The notes under the pieces were generated by a model, which was given only the letters and a program-made list of their open reading frames with translations, was not told the origin of the DNA and ran no database searches. A stretch of 64,000 nt of DNA from Gracilaria domingensis (taxonomy: Eukaryota; Rhodophyta; Florideophyceae; Gracilariales; Gracilariaceae), in NCBI GenBank assembly GCA_022539475.1, contig VCMS01000173.1:53468-117467 (forward strand), in the 5' to 3' direction. Shown piece by piece: positions 1 through 10,812 of the stretch (its first letter is position 1; every line of letters starts with the position of its first letter). A program made the position numbers and the translations under genes.

Positions 1-117
1 ATTATCTGCAAATTTTGAAATAATTGATCTCGATATTTTTTCAAAAAATTTACTGGACGACCCTTGCCAATTTCTGGACGACCCTCGCCAAAAACTAGCA
101 TCTGCAAGAGACAGACG
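1..117. mobile_element. Right terminus of X-family DNA transposon (copy X0)
   Basis: These 117 bases match 36649-36765 with a single difference, at position 6. They contain two copies of CTGGACGACCC (53-63, 74-84), the motif CCAAAAACTAGC, and end in GCAAGAGACAGACG. The match stops abruptly at 117, where the RNase H coding sequence of gypsy element A begins; the last bases (AGACG) occur in both partners, so the junction is uncertain by about 5 bp. I read it as the right end of a transposon whose body lies left of the window. The near-identity to X1 suggests recent activity. Confidence 0.75.
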
Positions 118-2436
118 GAGACGCCAGCGCATTAACCTGCCAGAGGGTTCCGATATTCTGAAGAGCCAACGGAGGGCCGAATGGTCGGTATGCACCACGA
201 AGTGAGTACCCATTAAGTAGAATCGCAGTATGTTCAATGCCCAGATGACGGCTAAACATTCTTTCTCAGATACTGAGTAGTTCTTCTCATGAACATTCAG
301 TGTCCTTGACGAGTAGCCATTCGGTCTACGGGTTCCGTCTTCCAAGGTTTGGAACAAAGCGCAAACAAATTGGTAGGCAATAACGTCTGTGTCAACCGAA
401 TATTGTAAACCAGGAGTTGGTAAAGCCAAAACTGGTGGTGACGTTACAGCGTCCACAAGGGACTGAAATGCGGAAGCTTCCGCTTCCCTGAAGGGTTCCA
501 GCTCAACTGGCCTGCCCTTCTTCAAAAGCTCGTTAAGGGGAGCCGAGATTTCCGCAAAATTCGGAACGAATCTACGATACACGTTACAAAGTTCAAGAAA
601 AGAACGGAGTTCCGTTTGGTTCGTCGGGTGCTTTGCTTCCTTCAAGGATTTCACACGAACTTCGTCAATCGAAAGCTTTCCGGGAGGGATCGTATGTCCA
701 AAATACTGAACCGAATCGGTGAAAAACCCGCACTTCTTTAACTTCAGAGTTATTCCGGCATCGCGGAGAACACGCATGATTTCTCGCACATGAGACAAAT
801 GATCGTCTATGTTGTTGGAAAAGATGATGATGTCATCAAGGTATACCAAAACAGGTCTTCCACTTGTATGGAGCCAGTAGAATATCCAATGCTCTTTGGA
901 ACGTAGCGGGCGCATTTGTGAGCCCAAAGGCCATTCGTTTGAAACGATACAAGCCTTGATGGCACTCGAAACCGGTTTTGTCACGGTCTTCCTTGCGGAT
1001 AGGAACTTGCCAATATCCCCAATTCGCGTCGAGCGCCGTGAAAATCTGAGCACTCCCGAGTGAGTCAATGCATTCGTCCATTCGTGGAATCGGGTAGACG
1101 TCCTTAACTGTATCCGAATTGAGGCGACGGTAATCAATACAGAATCGCCACGATCCTTCCTTCTTAGGAGCTAGTACTACTGGTGATGCCCACGGGGATT
1201 GGGCCAGTATGATGTCTCCAGCCTTAAGCATCTTCTCAACTTGAGCTTCTTCTTCTTCCCTAGCCTTAGGGCCAGCCCTATAAGGGTGTTGCGCTTTCGG
1301 CCGAGTGTTCGGAAGGAGATCAATTCTGTGCTCGGTAATCGAGATCTTTCCTAGGGAACCATCCCACATCGGGGTAAACTCCCTCAACTTATCACGTAGT
1401 TTCTCACGGTGAGTGTCTGGTACATGTTCCAGATTCACTTCTTCCAATTCCTTAACAGGATCCTTCTGTTCTTGTCCCAGGGGACTAGCCTTTTCCTCAG
1501 ACTCTAATGGTTGGTTCGGCGTACCGACATCCGAAACGGTTGCAATTATCTCCTCTTCCCCCTTCTCAGGGTGTTGTACGCCGAGTACGTCCGCGAGGGT
1601 AACCTTTGTAGGTATTACAGCGGCCGGATGCGGCATTACTGAACCAATAACCTGCTGTTTAGTTAACCATTGAGGTTGAGGCCCCAAATTGGCTATGAAA
1701 AGCTTAAAAGGCTTCTGAGGTTCAATATGAACAACTCCATTAGCGAGAGCAAGAAGACAAGAATCATATAATGATTGTATCGGTTGCACGACACGTAAAC
1801 CAGGTTGGTCGAGCTCACAGTGACCAGGTTGGGATTCGGCGGAACAAATGAACGGCGCACCGAAACGAGTAGAACTTCTATCCATGTTGGATATGCGGCC
1901 CGGACGTGAATCGGCTTCGGCACCGAAACCTGTCGCTAAAAGTCGCAGCCCAGAATAACGGGAGCAGCTAGTGATTCGCATACGAGAAATTCTAATTGGA
2001 CTGTACATTGGCCGAGCCGAACCATCAGGTCAATGAAGCCTTCCGTCCGTAACGGATTGTTGTTTGCATCGGCAATATGCAGCGATGGACCTTTACGAAT
2101 CAACGGCCGTAACGAGGCAGGCAACAACGATTTAACCAAAAGTTTAGGACCACCTCCAGTATCTAGAACAGATAACTGTCAAACCATAAACTGTTTAGAC
2201 AAGCCAAGGTCAGCGTAAACCTTGTAGTTACGCTTGGCCTTGACCATAACCTGATCCGGGATACGGCGATTTCTATACCGCACCCACGGTCGACGCAGAA
2301 CACCAAAGTGTCTCGAGTTCACGTCGGATTCAGCCGATTTCCTAGTAAGGATCTTGACTGGGAAGCGAGGCGATGACGCCTCGGGCGCCACACTCCTCGA
2401 CTCTGTGGGCGTCCCTCCGTTCGGGGAGACTCCCAA
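118..2436 (-). pseudogene. Gypsy element A protease-reverse transcriptase-RNase H, broken and truncated
   Basis: This is the pol region of a Ty3/gypsy element on the minus strand. In coding order it has a retropepsin motif VLDTGGG near 2150, a linker, the RT (WRFCIDYRRLN near 1145, TALDANWGYWQ near 1020, the catalytic YLDD near 830) and RNase H ending at 118. Breaks visible: TGA before the protease motif (2179), TAG after CDF (1936), a frame change between about 1900 and 1936, and another near 840, just before YLDD. RNase H is cut off by the X0 terminus, so integrase is absent here. D's homologous frame serves as the reference. The element cannot make active enzyme. Confidence 0.88.
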
Positions 2437-2448
2437 AATTAGTTTTTC
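2404..2448 (-). promoter_or_regulatory. Putative -1 frameshift site between gag and pol, element A
   Basis: On the minus strand gag ends AAA AAC TAA. The pol frame is -1 relative to gag and is open through this point. The heptamer GAAAAAC (2442-2448) sits directly before the stop, and a short hairpin-prone stretch (TCTCCC-CGAAC-GGAGGGA) follows about 12 nt later. The same layout occurs in D and E. The heptamer is not a textbook X XXY YYZ site because its first base is G, so single-tRNA slippage on AAC next to UAA is an alternative. Confidence 0.5.
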
Positions 2449-4462
2449 GAAGGCGAATCCACCGAAGCGGTTTTGCCTCCGTCTGAGGACTGAACGACCT
2501 CAGAGGTTTGAGCTCTTAAAGATACCGGCACCGGGTTGGAGACCGATGCAACGATGTTTGGCAAGAACAGCGAACGGAACTGTTGGTAGGACAAATTCGG
2601 AACGCGCGCACGTTCTTCTTCCCTAAGGGACTCATAAGCTTCTATAATCTTCGACATATCTTTCAGATTGAACTGACAGTGAGTCGAAACATGACCACGA
2701 TGGTAGCAAACATGGCAGATAAGCGTTGACCTATAGAAGCATGGACGGGTATCCGTACGGTTTTCTATCCGATGTTGCGGAGTAGTGTTATCCCGCCAAC
2801 CGGGTCTACTGAAACGTGTGCTGTTGTTGGCATATGGGACCTTCGGTGGTACAACCTGTGTTCCCACGTACAGAGCCGGGTCTTCCTCAGAGGAAATTGA
2901 GGTTGGCGGAAACTCCGTACTAAGCAAGGACTGTCTGCTCTGGCTTTGAGCCAAATGAACATTTTCCACACCTGGATTTTCCTTAGAACGGTGGACTAAC
3001 GACAGTGATGGTGAGTTCTCCGCATGGAGTATCGTAGAAGACCGATGTTTCGAGTGTTGGCGAGCATGCAAAGCATCTCTCTCTGCCTGGGAGAACTGAA
3101 CCAGTTCCAGGTAGGTTGCCTTCCTGTCGGATTCCCGATACCCGGACACAAGTGTCCTGATGGCAGGATCTAAACCATCGCAAAACAAAGCGCATCGCTC
3201 ATGGTGAGAATACACATTTCCACAACGATGAAAAGCCTTATTGAGGCGAGTCGAATAAAGCGTTTCCGTTTATGCGGATTTCTGTTTTGTATCGCGTAAA
3301 GCCAAGATGGCAGACTGAATCGCAGTACCAGTGGCATATGAACTCAGAAGATATTGAACAGCTTCCGGCCAATAAGTTACACCTTCCTCCGAGGCACGGA
3401 AAACTCCCATGACGGAGCGAAACTGATCTTCGGCCATTCCTTTAACGAAATACGGTAGTGGCACGAAAGCCTGGGCTTCACTCATCATGAGTATGTCGGC
3501 TTCCGATACGAAACGGGCGAGGAAGTCCAGTACAAAAATTGAGTCTTCACAACTGAAAGCGTGATACTTCATCGTGAGGTCCATCCTCTTGATATAGTCC
3601 TTCACACGACCTGTCCCACGGGGAGTACGATCAAGTGATGAATCGTCTAAGAGATAATGTCGATACGATAACAGTTTCCGAAACAGGATGTTAGAGGGCT
3701 TCAACTCTTTGAGTCCAATGTGCTTCCTACCCTTCTCGCGGGTCATGATGGTGCCGTGCGCAGCATAGGTAACCTTGAACCGTGTCGGTCGCTCGCGGTG
3801 GTCACGATATCCATCATTGGACGAGTCAGACGACGAAGTAGTAGAACTGTCCGAGTCGGAGTCAGGACGAACCAAACGGTCTTCATACGTAGTCGGTCGG
3901 TCCTTTCGGAACTTCTTTGAAGAATGACGGATTGAAACCCGAGGGCGGGCATCTTCCCTTGCTTGGGCAGCAATGAACTCTTCATCTGCCCGGAAAGTAG
4001 CCTCGAGCGTATCGATGCGACTGTGAGCTCGCTCCATCATACTCTGGAGAGTCTCGAAACGAGTTTCGATGTTCGATACGAATATGTTCGGGGCACCGAA
4101 ACCTTCCAATATGGAATTAATATCCTTACGCATGGTGCGTAGTTCTGCACTAACATCCCTAACTTGGGCTTCCTCGACACGAGCCCGGAGATCTTGAATA
4201 TCCTGCAGATGATCGGTATTCGATATACGGAGAACCTGCAGGTGGGTCTTCAACTCTTCAACCTCGTGTACGAGAGAACCCAATTGGGTAGATATCACAT
4301 CCAACCCACCAGCCTGGGTAGCCGGGACATCCGGGGTGTGTTTCACTGTTTCACTTGGGCCGATGTAGGCTTTTCCTGCGTAGGATTCCGCGACACCTGC
4401 TTCGACGCGCGGGCGGCGGAACGGTTCGAAACTTCACGAGATCCCTCTGAAGGGCGAGCCAT
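2439..4462 (-). pseudogene. Gypsy element A gag, two inactivating lesions
   Basis: Gag-like structural protein. From the ATG at 4462 it has a basic N-terminus, a coiled-coil stretch, Ser-rich acidic and basic segments, a conserved core with HIGLKELKPSNILFRKLLSY (about 3690-3730), and a CCHC-type knuckle (CHVCYHRGHVSTHC, about 2670-2715). A tandem 8-bp duplication (GTGAAACA twice, near 4340-4355) shifts the frame after about 38 codons; with one copy it would be open. A single in-frame TAA at 3270 interrupts it where D has Glu. Otherwise the frame holds to the AAC-TAA end at 2439. Confidence 0.85.
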
Positions 4463-4644
4463 ATCAACCAGACGTGGTCAGACTGATTAATTCAGTACAA
4501 GCAACAAACCAAGGCCAAACAATGGCAACAACAGCAACAAAGATATCCAAACTGGACAACAAGAAACCAATAGAAAACTATCAACAACAATTAACACCAA
4601 TTGAGGTTAACCCGTTCTTAAGCTTCTAGGTCGGGAGACTAATT
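4463..4644 (-). promoter_or_regulatory. Element A leader with primer-binding site
   Basis: Directly inside the LTR, on the minus strand, comes AGTCTCCCGACCTAGAAGC (about 4622-4640). The corresponding sequence in D is TGGTCTCCAGACCTAGAA and in E TGGTTTCCCGACCTAGAA, so A's site has lost its leading TGG (TAG here). I could not assign the tRNA. The rest of the leader, to the gag ATG at 4462, is T/G-rich without other signals. Confidence 0.6.
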
Positions 4645-5540
4645 TGTGGAGCAATCCCAGAAAGGGAAAAGCCACCGAGGCAGTTCGAATCCCCGCTCTC
4701 AAGAGAGGTTCGCACAGCGACAGCGCACCCCGTTTCCTCCGGTGTGGGTGTAAATCCACGAGGACTTCAGGCTATACCACAGCGTTGAGAAAGAACGCCC
4801 GAACGGGAAAAAGGCCAGGAAAGGCGGATACAGTAGTGTAGATCGTAGCTGACCAATGACGGTATCTGTAGCCAAATGTAGATATCCAAAGGTGGAACAA
4901 CGAAATAGAAATAGGCGGTAATGAACCAAACCAATGATAAAAACGAAAGAAAGAACAGAAACAAACCCAAGCACTGGGGCGAAGAGAAAGTACCGGTCGG
5001 TAAACAGATATGTGTGCACTCCACGAGTCACAAGAAAAACAAAAGAAAAACAAGACCAATGATGGTATGCACTGCGTGCACTCTCCTGGTTGGAGCCGGG
5101 GGATAACTAGACCGTGCTGCGGTAACTCGCTCCGCGAGGAGTTGGAGTTCTCGCGCAGGCGAAATAGTTAGAGCCGCACACCGGGTTACATTTACTAGGT
5201 TGGTGATGGCGGTGAGCCACCACCTAAGTAGTAGAATTAGCGGCCCTGTAGAGGGTTATCAAAAATATCTAAATAATAGATTAATCTAAGCACCTCATGT
5301 GCACCTCCTGTCCCGCGCAGTCCTGACAGTTGCGGACCAAAACCCACCGGGTATTTCTAAAAATTATGAAAAGATTCACTCCTTCCAAACAACCAAATAG
5401 TGGTACACATGTACACATTCCGGGTCCGGATCCACGTAATCGTGCCACTCATAACCTCGAGTTCCCCATCGATGGGCGTCTCCATAAGTTATGATGGCCA
5501 CTACCGAAACGGCATCCCTGAGGAGGGTTTGCTCTACACA
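4645..5540 (-). repeat. 5' LTR of gypsy element A (896 bp)
   Basis: As written on the plus strand it starts TGTGGAGCAATCCC and ends GGTTTGCTCTACACA, with imperfect inverted ends. It lies directly upstream of A's primer site and gag. It contains the family hairpin (arms 5202-5210 and 5216-5224) followed on the minus strand by AGTAAA, and a GC-rich segment related to the other LTRs. Its outer edge abuts integrase coding sequence of element C at 5541, so A inserted into C. A's other LTR is not visible. Confidence 0.8.
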
Positions 5541-6743
5541 TTACTTCAGAAGAGTTAGTCCGTGAACAACAAGTGGATGCCTTCTGTACGCAGATTCGTG
5601 GTCGACTCAACGCAGGATTTAAGATACCCTTTTCGATTAACGGCAGGGGAGTTTTTGTCAGGATGGTTGAATCTAACCAACAAATTGTGGTTCTCCACTC
5701 TTTACAACAACGGGTGCTGCATCTCTCACACTATGTCAAAGTAGGCGCACAACCTGGGAGCAGGAAACTCTATTTGATTCTCCGAAGATATTTCTATTGG
5801 CCAGCGATGGCTTTCGACTGCTACGCAGTTAGCCGTTCGTGTACGGAATGCGCGCAAAACAACGTCAGACTCCGACGGTATTCTAAGAAGTTGTCGCTGT
5901 TTCCAGCTCGCGCTCCCTTGGAGTTCATGGCTATCGATATCCTTGGTGAATTGATCAAGACTGCTCGCGGTAACCGGTTTCTCCTGGTTATCACGGACAG
6001 GTTGTTTCAAAGCTGGTACGGATAGTTCCGTTAAAGCCTATCACCGCTCGCGTGGTCACGGAGGCGTTTGTCACGCATTGGGTCTTTTCATTCATCTGTT
6101 ATCAGATAATAGACCGCAATTCACTGCGCAGTTCTTTCAGTACGTGTGGAGAATCTTGGATATAAAGAACTTGTTGACGACAACTTATCATCCCCAGAGT
6201 AATTGGCAAGTTGAAATTTTTAATCAAACAGTGCTGAACGCATTACGATACTATGTCGCGGATCACCCCAAGAACTGGGACCTATACAGGGACTCGATTA
6301 CTTACGCGTACAACACCCAGGTTTATCGGGCTACCTCGATATCACCATTCGAGTTGGTTTTACCCAGAAGACTGCCGCCGGTTGCAATAGAAGCTGAACC
6401 GACACTGTCAACGTACCCGTCGCCGGGTAAGTACAAGGATGCCTGGAAATCTTGATTAACGAAGATGGTACCGGTTGCCGAGAGGGCCATGAATAAGGCG
6501 CAGCTTGCCTACAAGCGTAACGTCGATAAGCGAATTCGACGTCCCCTACCTATAATTCGTAAAGATGACTACGTGTTCTTACGCAGAGAACACTATAATC
6601 CTGAAAAAGAACGGCGTCATAGGCTGTCCCCGATTACGGACGGTCCTTATCGAGTTGTCGAAGTCGCTTCTGACACTGTCGTCCTCGAAATTGACAATCA
6701 ACACGAACTTATTTTTCGTGAACCGCGTTACGCTCGCGCCTAA
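5541..6743 (+). pseudogene. Gypsy element C integrase
   Basis: The Ty3/gypsy integrase resumes mid-gene right after the element A LTR. Seen: a degenerate HHCC zinc domain (about 5700-5860, CTEC intact, second His replaced by Gln), first catalytic Asp in AIDILGEL (about 5935), second Asp in LLSDNRPQF (about 6100), catalytic Glu in WQVEIFNQT (about 6205), and the C-terminal GPYRVVEV motif (about 6640) ending at 6743. The frame changes near 6005-6080 and a stop interrupts at about 6455. The upstream RT, protease and gag must lie outside the window, beyond A. Confidence 0.87.
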
Positions 6744-8281
6744 TCCAAATGTGCAGCTGTCTACTGGCCCCGCCGCTTCAGTTGATTTTACGCAGGAGGA
6801 ATCCGCTTGCGTATCTACGCACCGGGCATCACAGCGCCCTGCTGTTCTTCCGCACCCGGGTCGAGGTTTAACTGATCTACCTTTGGAAGTTTATTCTCCA
6901 TTACGACATGATACCGCTGATACTCGAAATGTTCGAGGGACTCTACTCGAGTTACCCCGCCCATACATATCCTCGCGAAACCCGTGGCTCTGCCTAAGGA
7001 GGGGGAGGGTGATGCTGATTCGTTCGTAAACGATTTTCCGGCGTCCCACGGTTCTCCAGCAACTGGACCTGGTACTGCTGTTGCCGAACATGGCACTGCT
7101 CTTACCCGACATACCATATCTAGTGACGCAATGGCCTCCCGGAGTGAGACACATTCGCAAGTTACGAAGTCTCCCCGCAGGGATGGTCCAAGCGCTCGGA
7201 GTATCATTACAGCTGCGGCCTCGGTTCGTCGAGCTGAGAAGAAAGTTTCTGTTGATCCTGAGTCGCAACCGCACGAGGAGAATGATAAGGACTTCGATGA
7301 TATAGAATCGGATCCAGCATGGATGGCTGTGTGGATTCCAGAGTATTTCTGATAACATGGATACCATGGAAGGTGCATACCAGTTGGTCACTTGGTACTT
7401 CACCGTCACAAGGTGATCCACGACGTGGAGAGACCGTTTGCACGGTGCGCTCATCTGCCTGTCACTTCAGGTGCAGTGCCGCAATCTCGCGAAGGAGGGC
7501 AGTCGCATGCGCTGCGCGCGAGCACTGCTATTCTGTGGAATCTCCTTATTGAGAATTGGATTACATATTTATCCGTGAAGGGCCGAATCCGGCGCTGTGC
7601 GCATTGCCGCATTTCGAAAAAACTCAAATTTTCCTGTTGCCAACCGCTCACGGTGTCCTCTCGTGGCACTCGTACCCCCTGCAACAGCGCGCGCAATTTA
7701 ATTGCCTGATTTTTTGGCTTGCCACGGCGCGTGGACTCCGGTGCAAACAGATGGCATGGCGCATGGACACTTGGCACCTTTGCAGACCCAAGCAGGAACG
7801 CTTGCACAAGAACACGTGGCAACATGCATGGCCAATGAGATCACGTTGCACTCCGTGCAACCGGTCAACCGGTGTGACAATGCAACTGCCCACGTGGCGA
7901 CCGCCGCACCAATGGCGTTGAAGTGCACAATCTTCGTGGCCCGGTGAACCTCCGGCAAGGATAGGAAGAGCCTGAAGACGGTAATCACCGAGAACGGTCA
8001 GCCTCGTGAATACGAATATATCGTGTATCGTTGTTGACACCGTTTATCGGTTTGTTCGTTGATGTTCATGAACGGATACCCGTTGAACTCAGAAAGCTGA
8101 GGAGTATTAATTGCACTTCGATATTCGAAAACTGGGTGTATCCAGGTGGGGCTCTAGTACTGCTGTCACATCGCGCGCTCGCGAAGCTCGCGCGAATGAA
8201 ATTGGCAAAAGCCGTTGCCGTAGCCTCCACCAGAAGAGTCTTGAAGCAAACCTCGTAAGGTGTTCTCATCGTCTGAGTATC
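6744..8281 (+). other. Decayed C-terminal extension of element C pol
   Basis: Variable region between the integrase C-terminus and the chromodomain. It contains the short coding motif PKEGEGD (about 6990-7015), also seen as PKEGED in D (about 18830) and KEGEGD in E (about 45205). A stretch at 7690-7930 matches E around 46130-46330. Frames change repeatedly and I see no intact gene. The nucleotide string CTAAGGAGGGGGAGGG here resembles the polypurine tract next to the 3' LTR, so an internal second-strand priming site is conceivable but unproven. Confidence 0.5.
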
Positions 8282-8452
8282 TCAATGGTTAATCCAGAAA
8301 CGGATGTCTACCGGCAGAGGTATGTCGTCCACCAAATTATGCGGCATGTTGCAGGTCCCGATGGGAGGTTCCGTTATCAAATCCGTTGGTATGGATACCT
8401 CGTGAAGAACATACGTACGAACATATTGGAAATTTACCTCGTTCAAAGGTAA
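8282..8452 (+). pseudogene. Chromodomain of gypsy element C, degenerate
   Basis: A chromodomain-like module: YVVHQIMRHVAGPDG, then YQIRWYGYLVKN, matching the consensus start (Y-V-E-x-I-h-x-H), the aromatic K/R-W-x-G-Y strand and the beginning of the E-N-T-W-E-P region, which is corrupted. The better-preserved copy in D (17546-17779) makes the call firm. Such domains in chromoviruses are thought to direct integration by binding histone marks. Confidence 0.7.
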
Positions 8453-8867
8453 TAGCCTATCACTGGCGTTCGCGTACAGCTCTTCCTCCATATCTGGATT
8501 GCGCCCAGGTGGGATAACTCATGACCGAGCACGAGCGTTCTCATTGTTGTCCACTCTGCAGAACGGTTTGGTTATCAAGGTATTACTCGTTGGTTCGAGA
8601 GAATCTCAGGGATGAAGAAGAAGCATAACTCCGAATTAACGGAGTCACCGAATTAACGGTTAAGAAGTAACAGAAGTTCATGAATCATGAAGTACACTGA
8701 ATCGTGAAGTAAAAAGATGAAGATGAAGAATCGGAAACTATAAATTCAGAAGTTGAAGAAGAAGAAATGAAGAAGGAAGATCTATCACTGTAATTCAGTC
8801 TTACCAGAAGAGTGGTTCTAAGATGATTTATGCTACTTGCGTAGCAAGGGGTCACGAGAGGTTGTTG
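8453..8867. other. Spacer between C chromodomain and antisense ORF
   Basis: No gene seen. 8640-8810 is rich in GAAGAA-type purine repeats, including GAAGTTGAAGAAGAAGAAAT. Confidence 0.5.
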
Positions 8868-10784
8868 TCACGTCGTCGGGTTCTTTATTCCCGCCGCTGG
8901 AGCACCTCCCGGATTGGTGGGGCCACCCTGGTTCAGGGAAAGCGAAGGGTAGCTCTGCGCAGCTAACGCCAGCATCTGGCCGATATCCGTCATCACCGGT
9001 GGAATCGGGACGCCCATCTGGGTGAGCTGGTTTCGCAACGCAGCAGCCTGCGGATCAACCGCCCCAGTCTGCGTGATGTTCCAACCAGGTGGAGCGCTAC
9101 ACCCGCTTGCTCCCGTCGTTGGGATAACCTACATGCTACTCACCGGCGTCGGTTGCACCCCCTCTCCAGGGTTCACTGGTTCGATAACCGCCATCGGATC
9201 GTCCTCCCTGTCTCGGTCATAGTAACTGTCGGAAAACATGAACCTGATCCGGTGATCACTCGTCACGACACTAGGCACTTGCTTCAAGGCACGAGGTTCC
9301 GCGAAGTCGGTCACGGTCCTCTCCCAAGGGTTGAAGTATACGAAGTCTCCAGCCCCTGGATATCCTCTACCTGGCGACTTATCGAAGCGCGTACGCTGAC
9401 CCGCTGAAACGTTCTCGGGCGGTACTCTGCTCCAATCGATATCATCGATGACGTCGAGAAGGTACAGAAATTCATCCACGTTGGTGGAGGAACAGAGAGC
9501 GGTGCGTAAATCCACTTGTCGAACGAGCTGCCTCAACTTCGGGGGAAGGTATCAAATACCGCACTGGTCGTAGACTTCCCAGAGGGTGAACGCGGCATCG
9601 CGGGCAGCTCATTCGCACATCATCAGAGCCCAGTACCCGGATTTCGGATTTGCAATCATTCGGAACCCAATGTAGGCAATGCAGGGAGGACACTCCGCGA
9701 AACAACCGCGTGGAACCTCAAGGTTGCTCCACGACGGAGGAAATGGGACGTAGCGACCCGGTAGTGCGTCATGTCGCAGACGATCCACTTCGGAATTCGT
9801 GTAAGGTACGAAGAACCCGGACCGGGATCGCCACTTCCTTTCACTTCAGACAGGGTCGCTGAAGGTCCCCTCGCCAGAAGGGCGTCGCATAAAGCGAAAC
9901 TCTGCTAGCAGAATGGATCGGTTGAAGAGCAACCTATCGGGATCCATCGGAGCATTCCGGATAATCTTCGTCGGATCGAACCCAGCGAGATTCCCTCCAT
10001 AGAGATTTCACGGTACGTTCGGTATCGGGAGAGATCGAACCCGTACTGGGGCGGTACCACTTCTGGTGGATTGTGAGCACGGTTCATTCGGAAGTACGAA
10101 AGACGCGCCATACCTGCGCGAGCTTCGTCCAGCATCTCGTACTACCTGCCGGTTCTTTTCCTGTCAAGGAGGTGTGGTGCCCCCGCAATGCGGGTTCTCC
10201 ACTCCCCGGAGGTCACCATATCTCGTTAAAAACCGCCTGGAAATGTGCCGTCTTCCGTGAAGGAATCGATGTGTCTTCATCCTTCACCGGTTGAGGGTGG
10301 AACCAGGGAGCTCTGGAATACGCCCAACCGCCGTCTAGTCGCGGATCTCGAACGAGAAGCGATTCGCGTGTGATCCATCCGATGTGTGCGCCGTAACCGG
10401 CATAGCTCTAGAGAAGTTCGAAGCCGATACCGCGGCAACGTTCATAGCTGAAGCGACGGGCTGCTGACTCCCCTGTGGCGGCAGGGCTGTGGCGAAACCG
10501 CCGAAGTATCCTGCTCCTGTGGAAGACGTTCCGGCACCGGAGGGAGCACCAGACTGGCTGGGACCCCCTGAGGAAAGGAAAGCGCTGTCGTTAGAATTCG
10601 GATTCATCGAAAAAGCGACTTCTCGCGTGGCTTGGTGGTTCGGAATGTTGAACTTCGCTGCAGGCGTGTGTTCACTTGAGAGTGTATCACTGTTGAGCGT
10701 TGGTTTTCTTGGTATCGGGATGTCGGAGTCACTAATGCTTGAGCTTATATGTTCTCGCAAACTAGGTGGTAATGTCGCCCACAC
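8868..10784 (-). pseudogene. Antisense accessory ORF of gypsy element C (aORF-C)
   Basis: A long protein frame on the strand opposite to pol, between the chromodomain and the 3' LTR. It is homologous along its length to 15351-17156 in D. Shared landmarks in order: a Ser/Pro/Gly-rich N-terminus (YFGGFATALPP versus YLGGFASTPLP), GGWAYSRAPWFHP, YGFDLSRYRTY, EVPRGCF, a W-x-YLPP-K/R-LR segment, IDWSRVPPENV, SPGRGYPGAGDFVYF, MFSDSYY, and a C-terminal NQL...GVPIPP...LALAAQ stretch ending at 8868. It carries frame changes (one near 10380) and in-frame stops, including TGA at two positions where D has Trp. I recognise no family. Confidence 0.75.
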
Positions 10785-10798
10785 GGTATTGCTCGATG

Positions 10799-10812
10799 TA
10801 AGGAGGGGGATG
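10799..10812 (+). promoter_or_regulatory. Polypurine tract of element C
   Basis: TAAGGAGGGGGATG lies directly before the 3' LTR. D has TAAGGAGGGGGATA in the same position and E a weaker GAGGGGAATA. This is the expected plus-strand primer. Confidence 0.75.
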
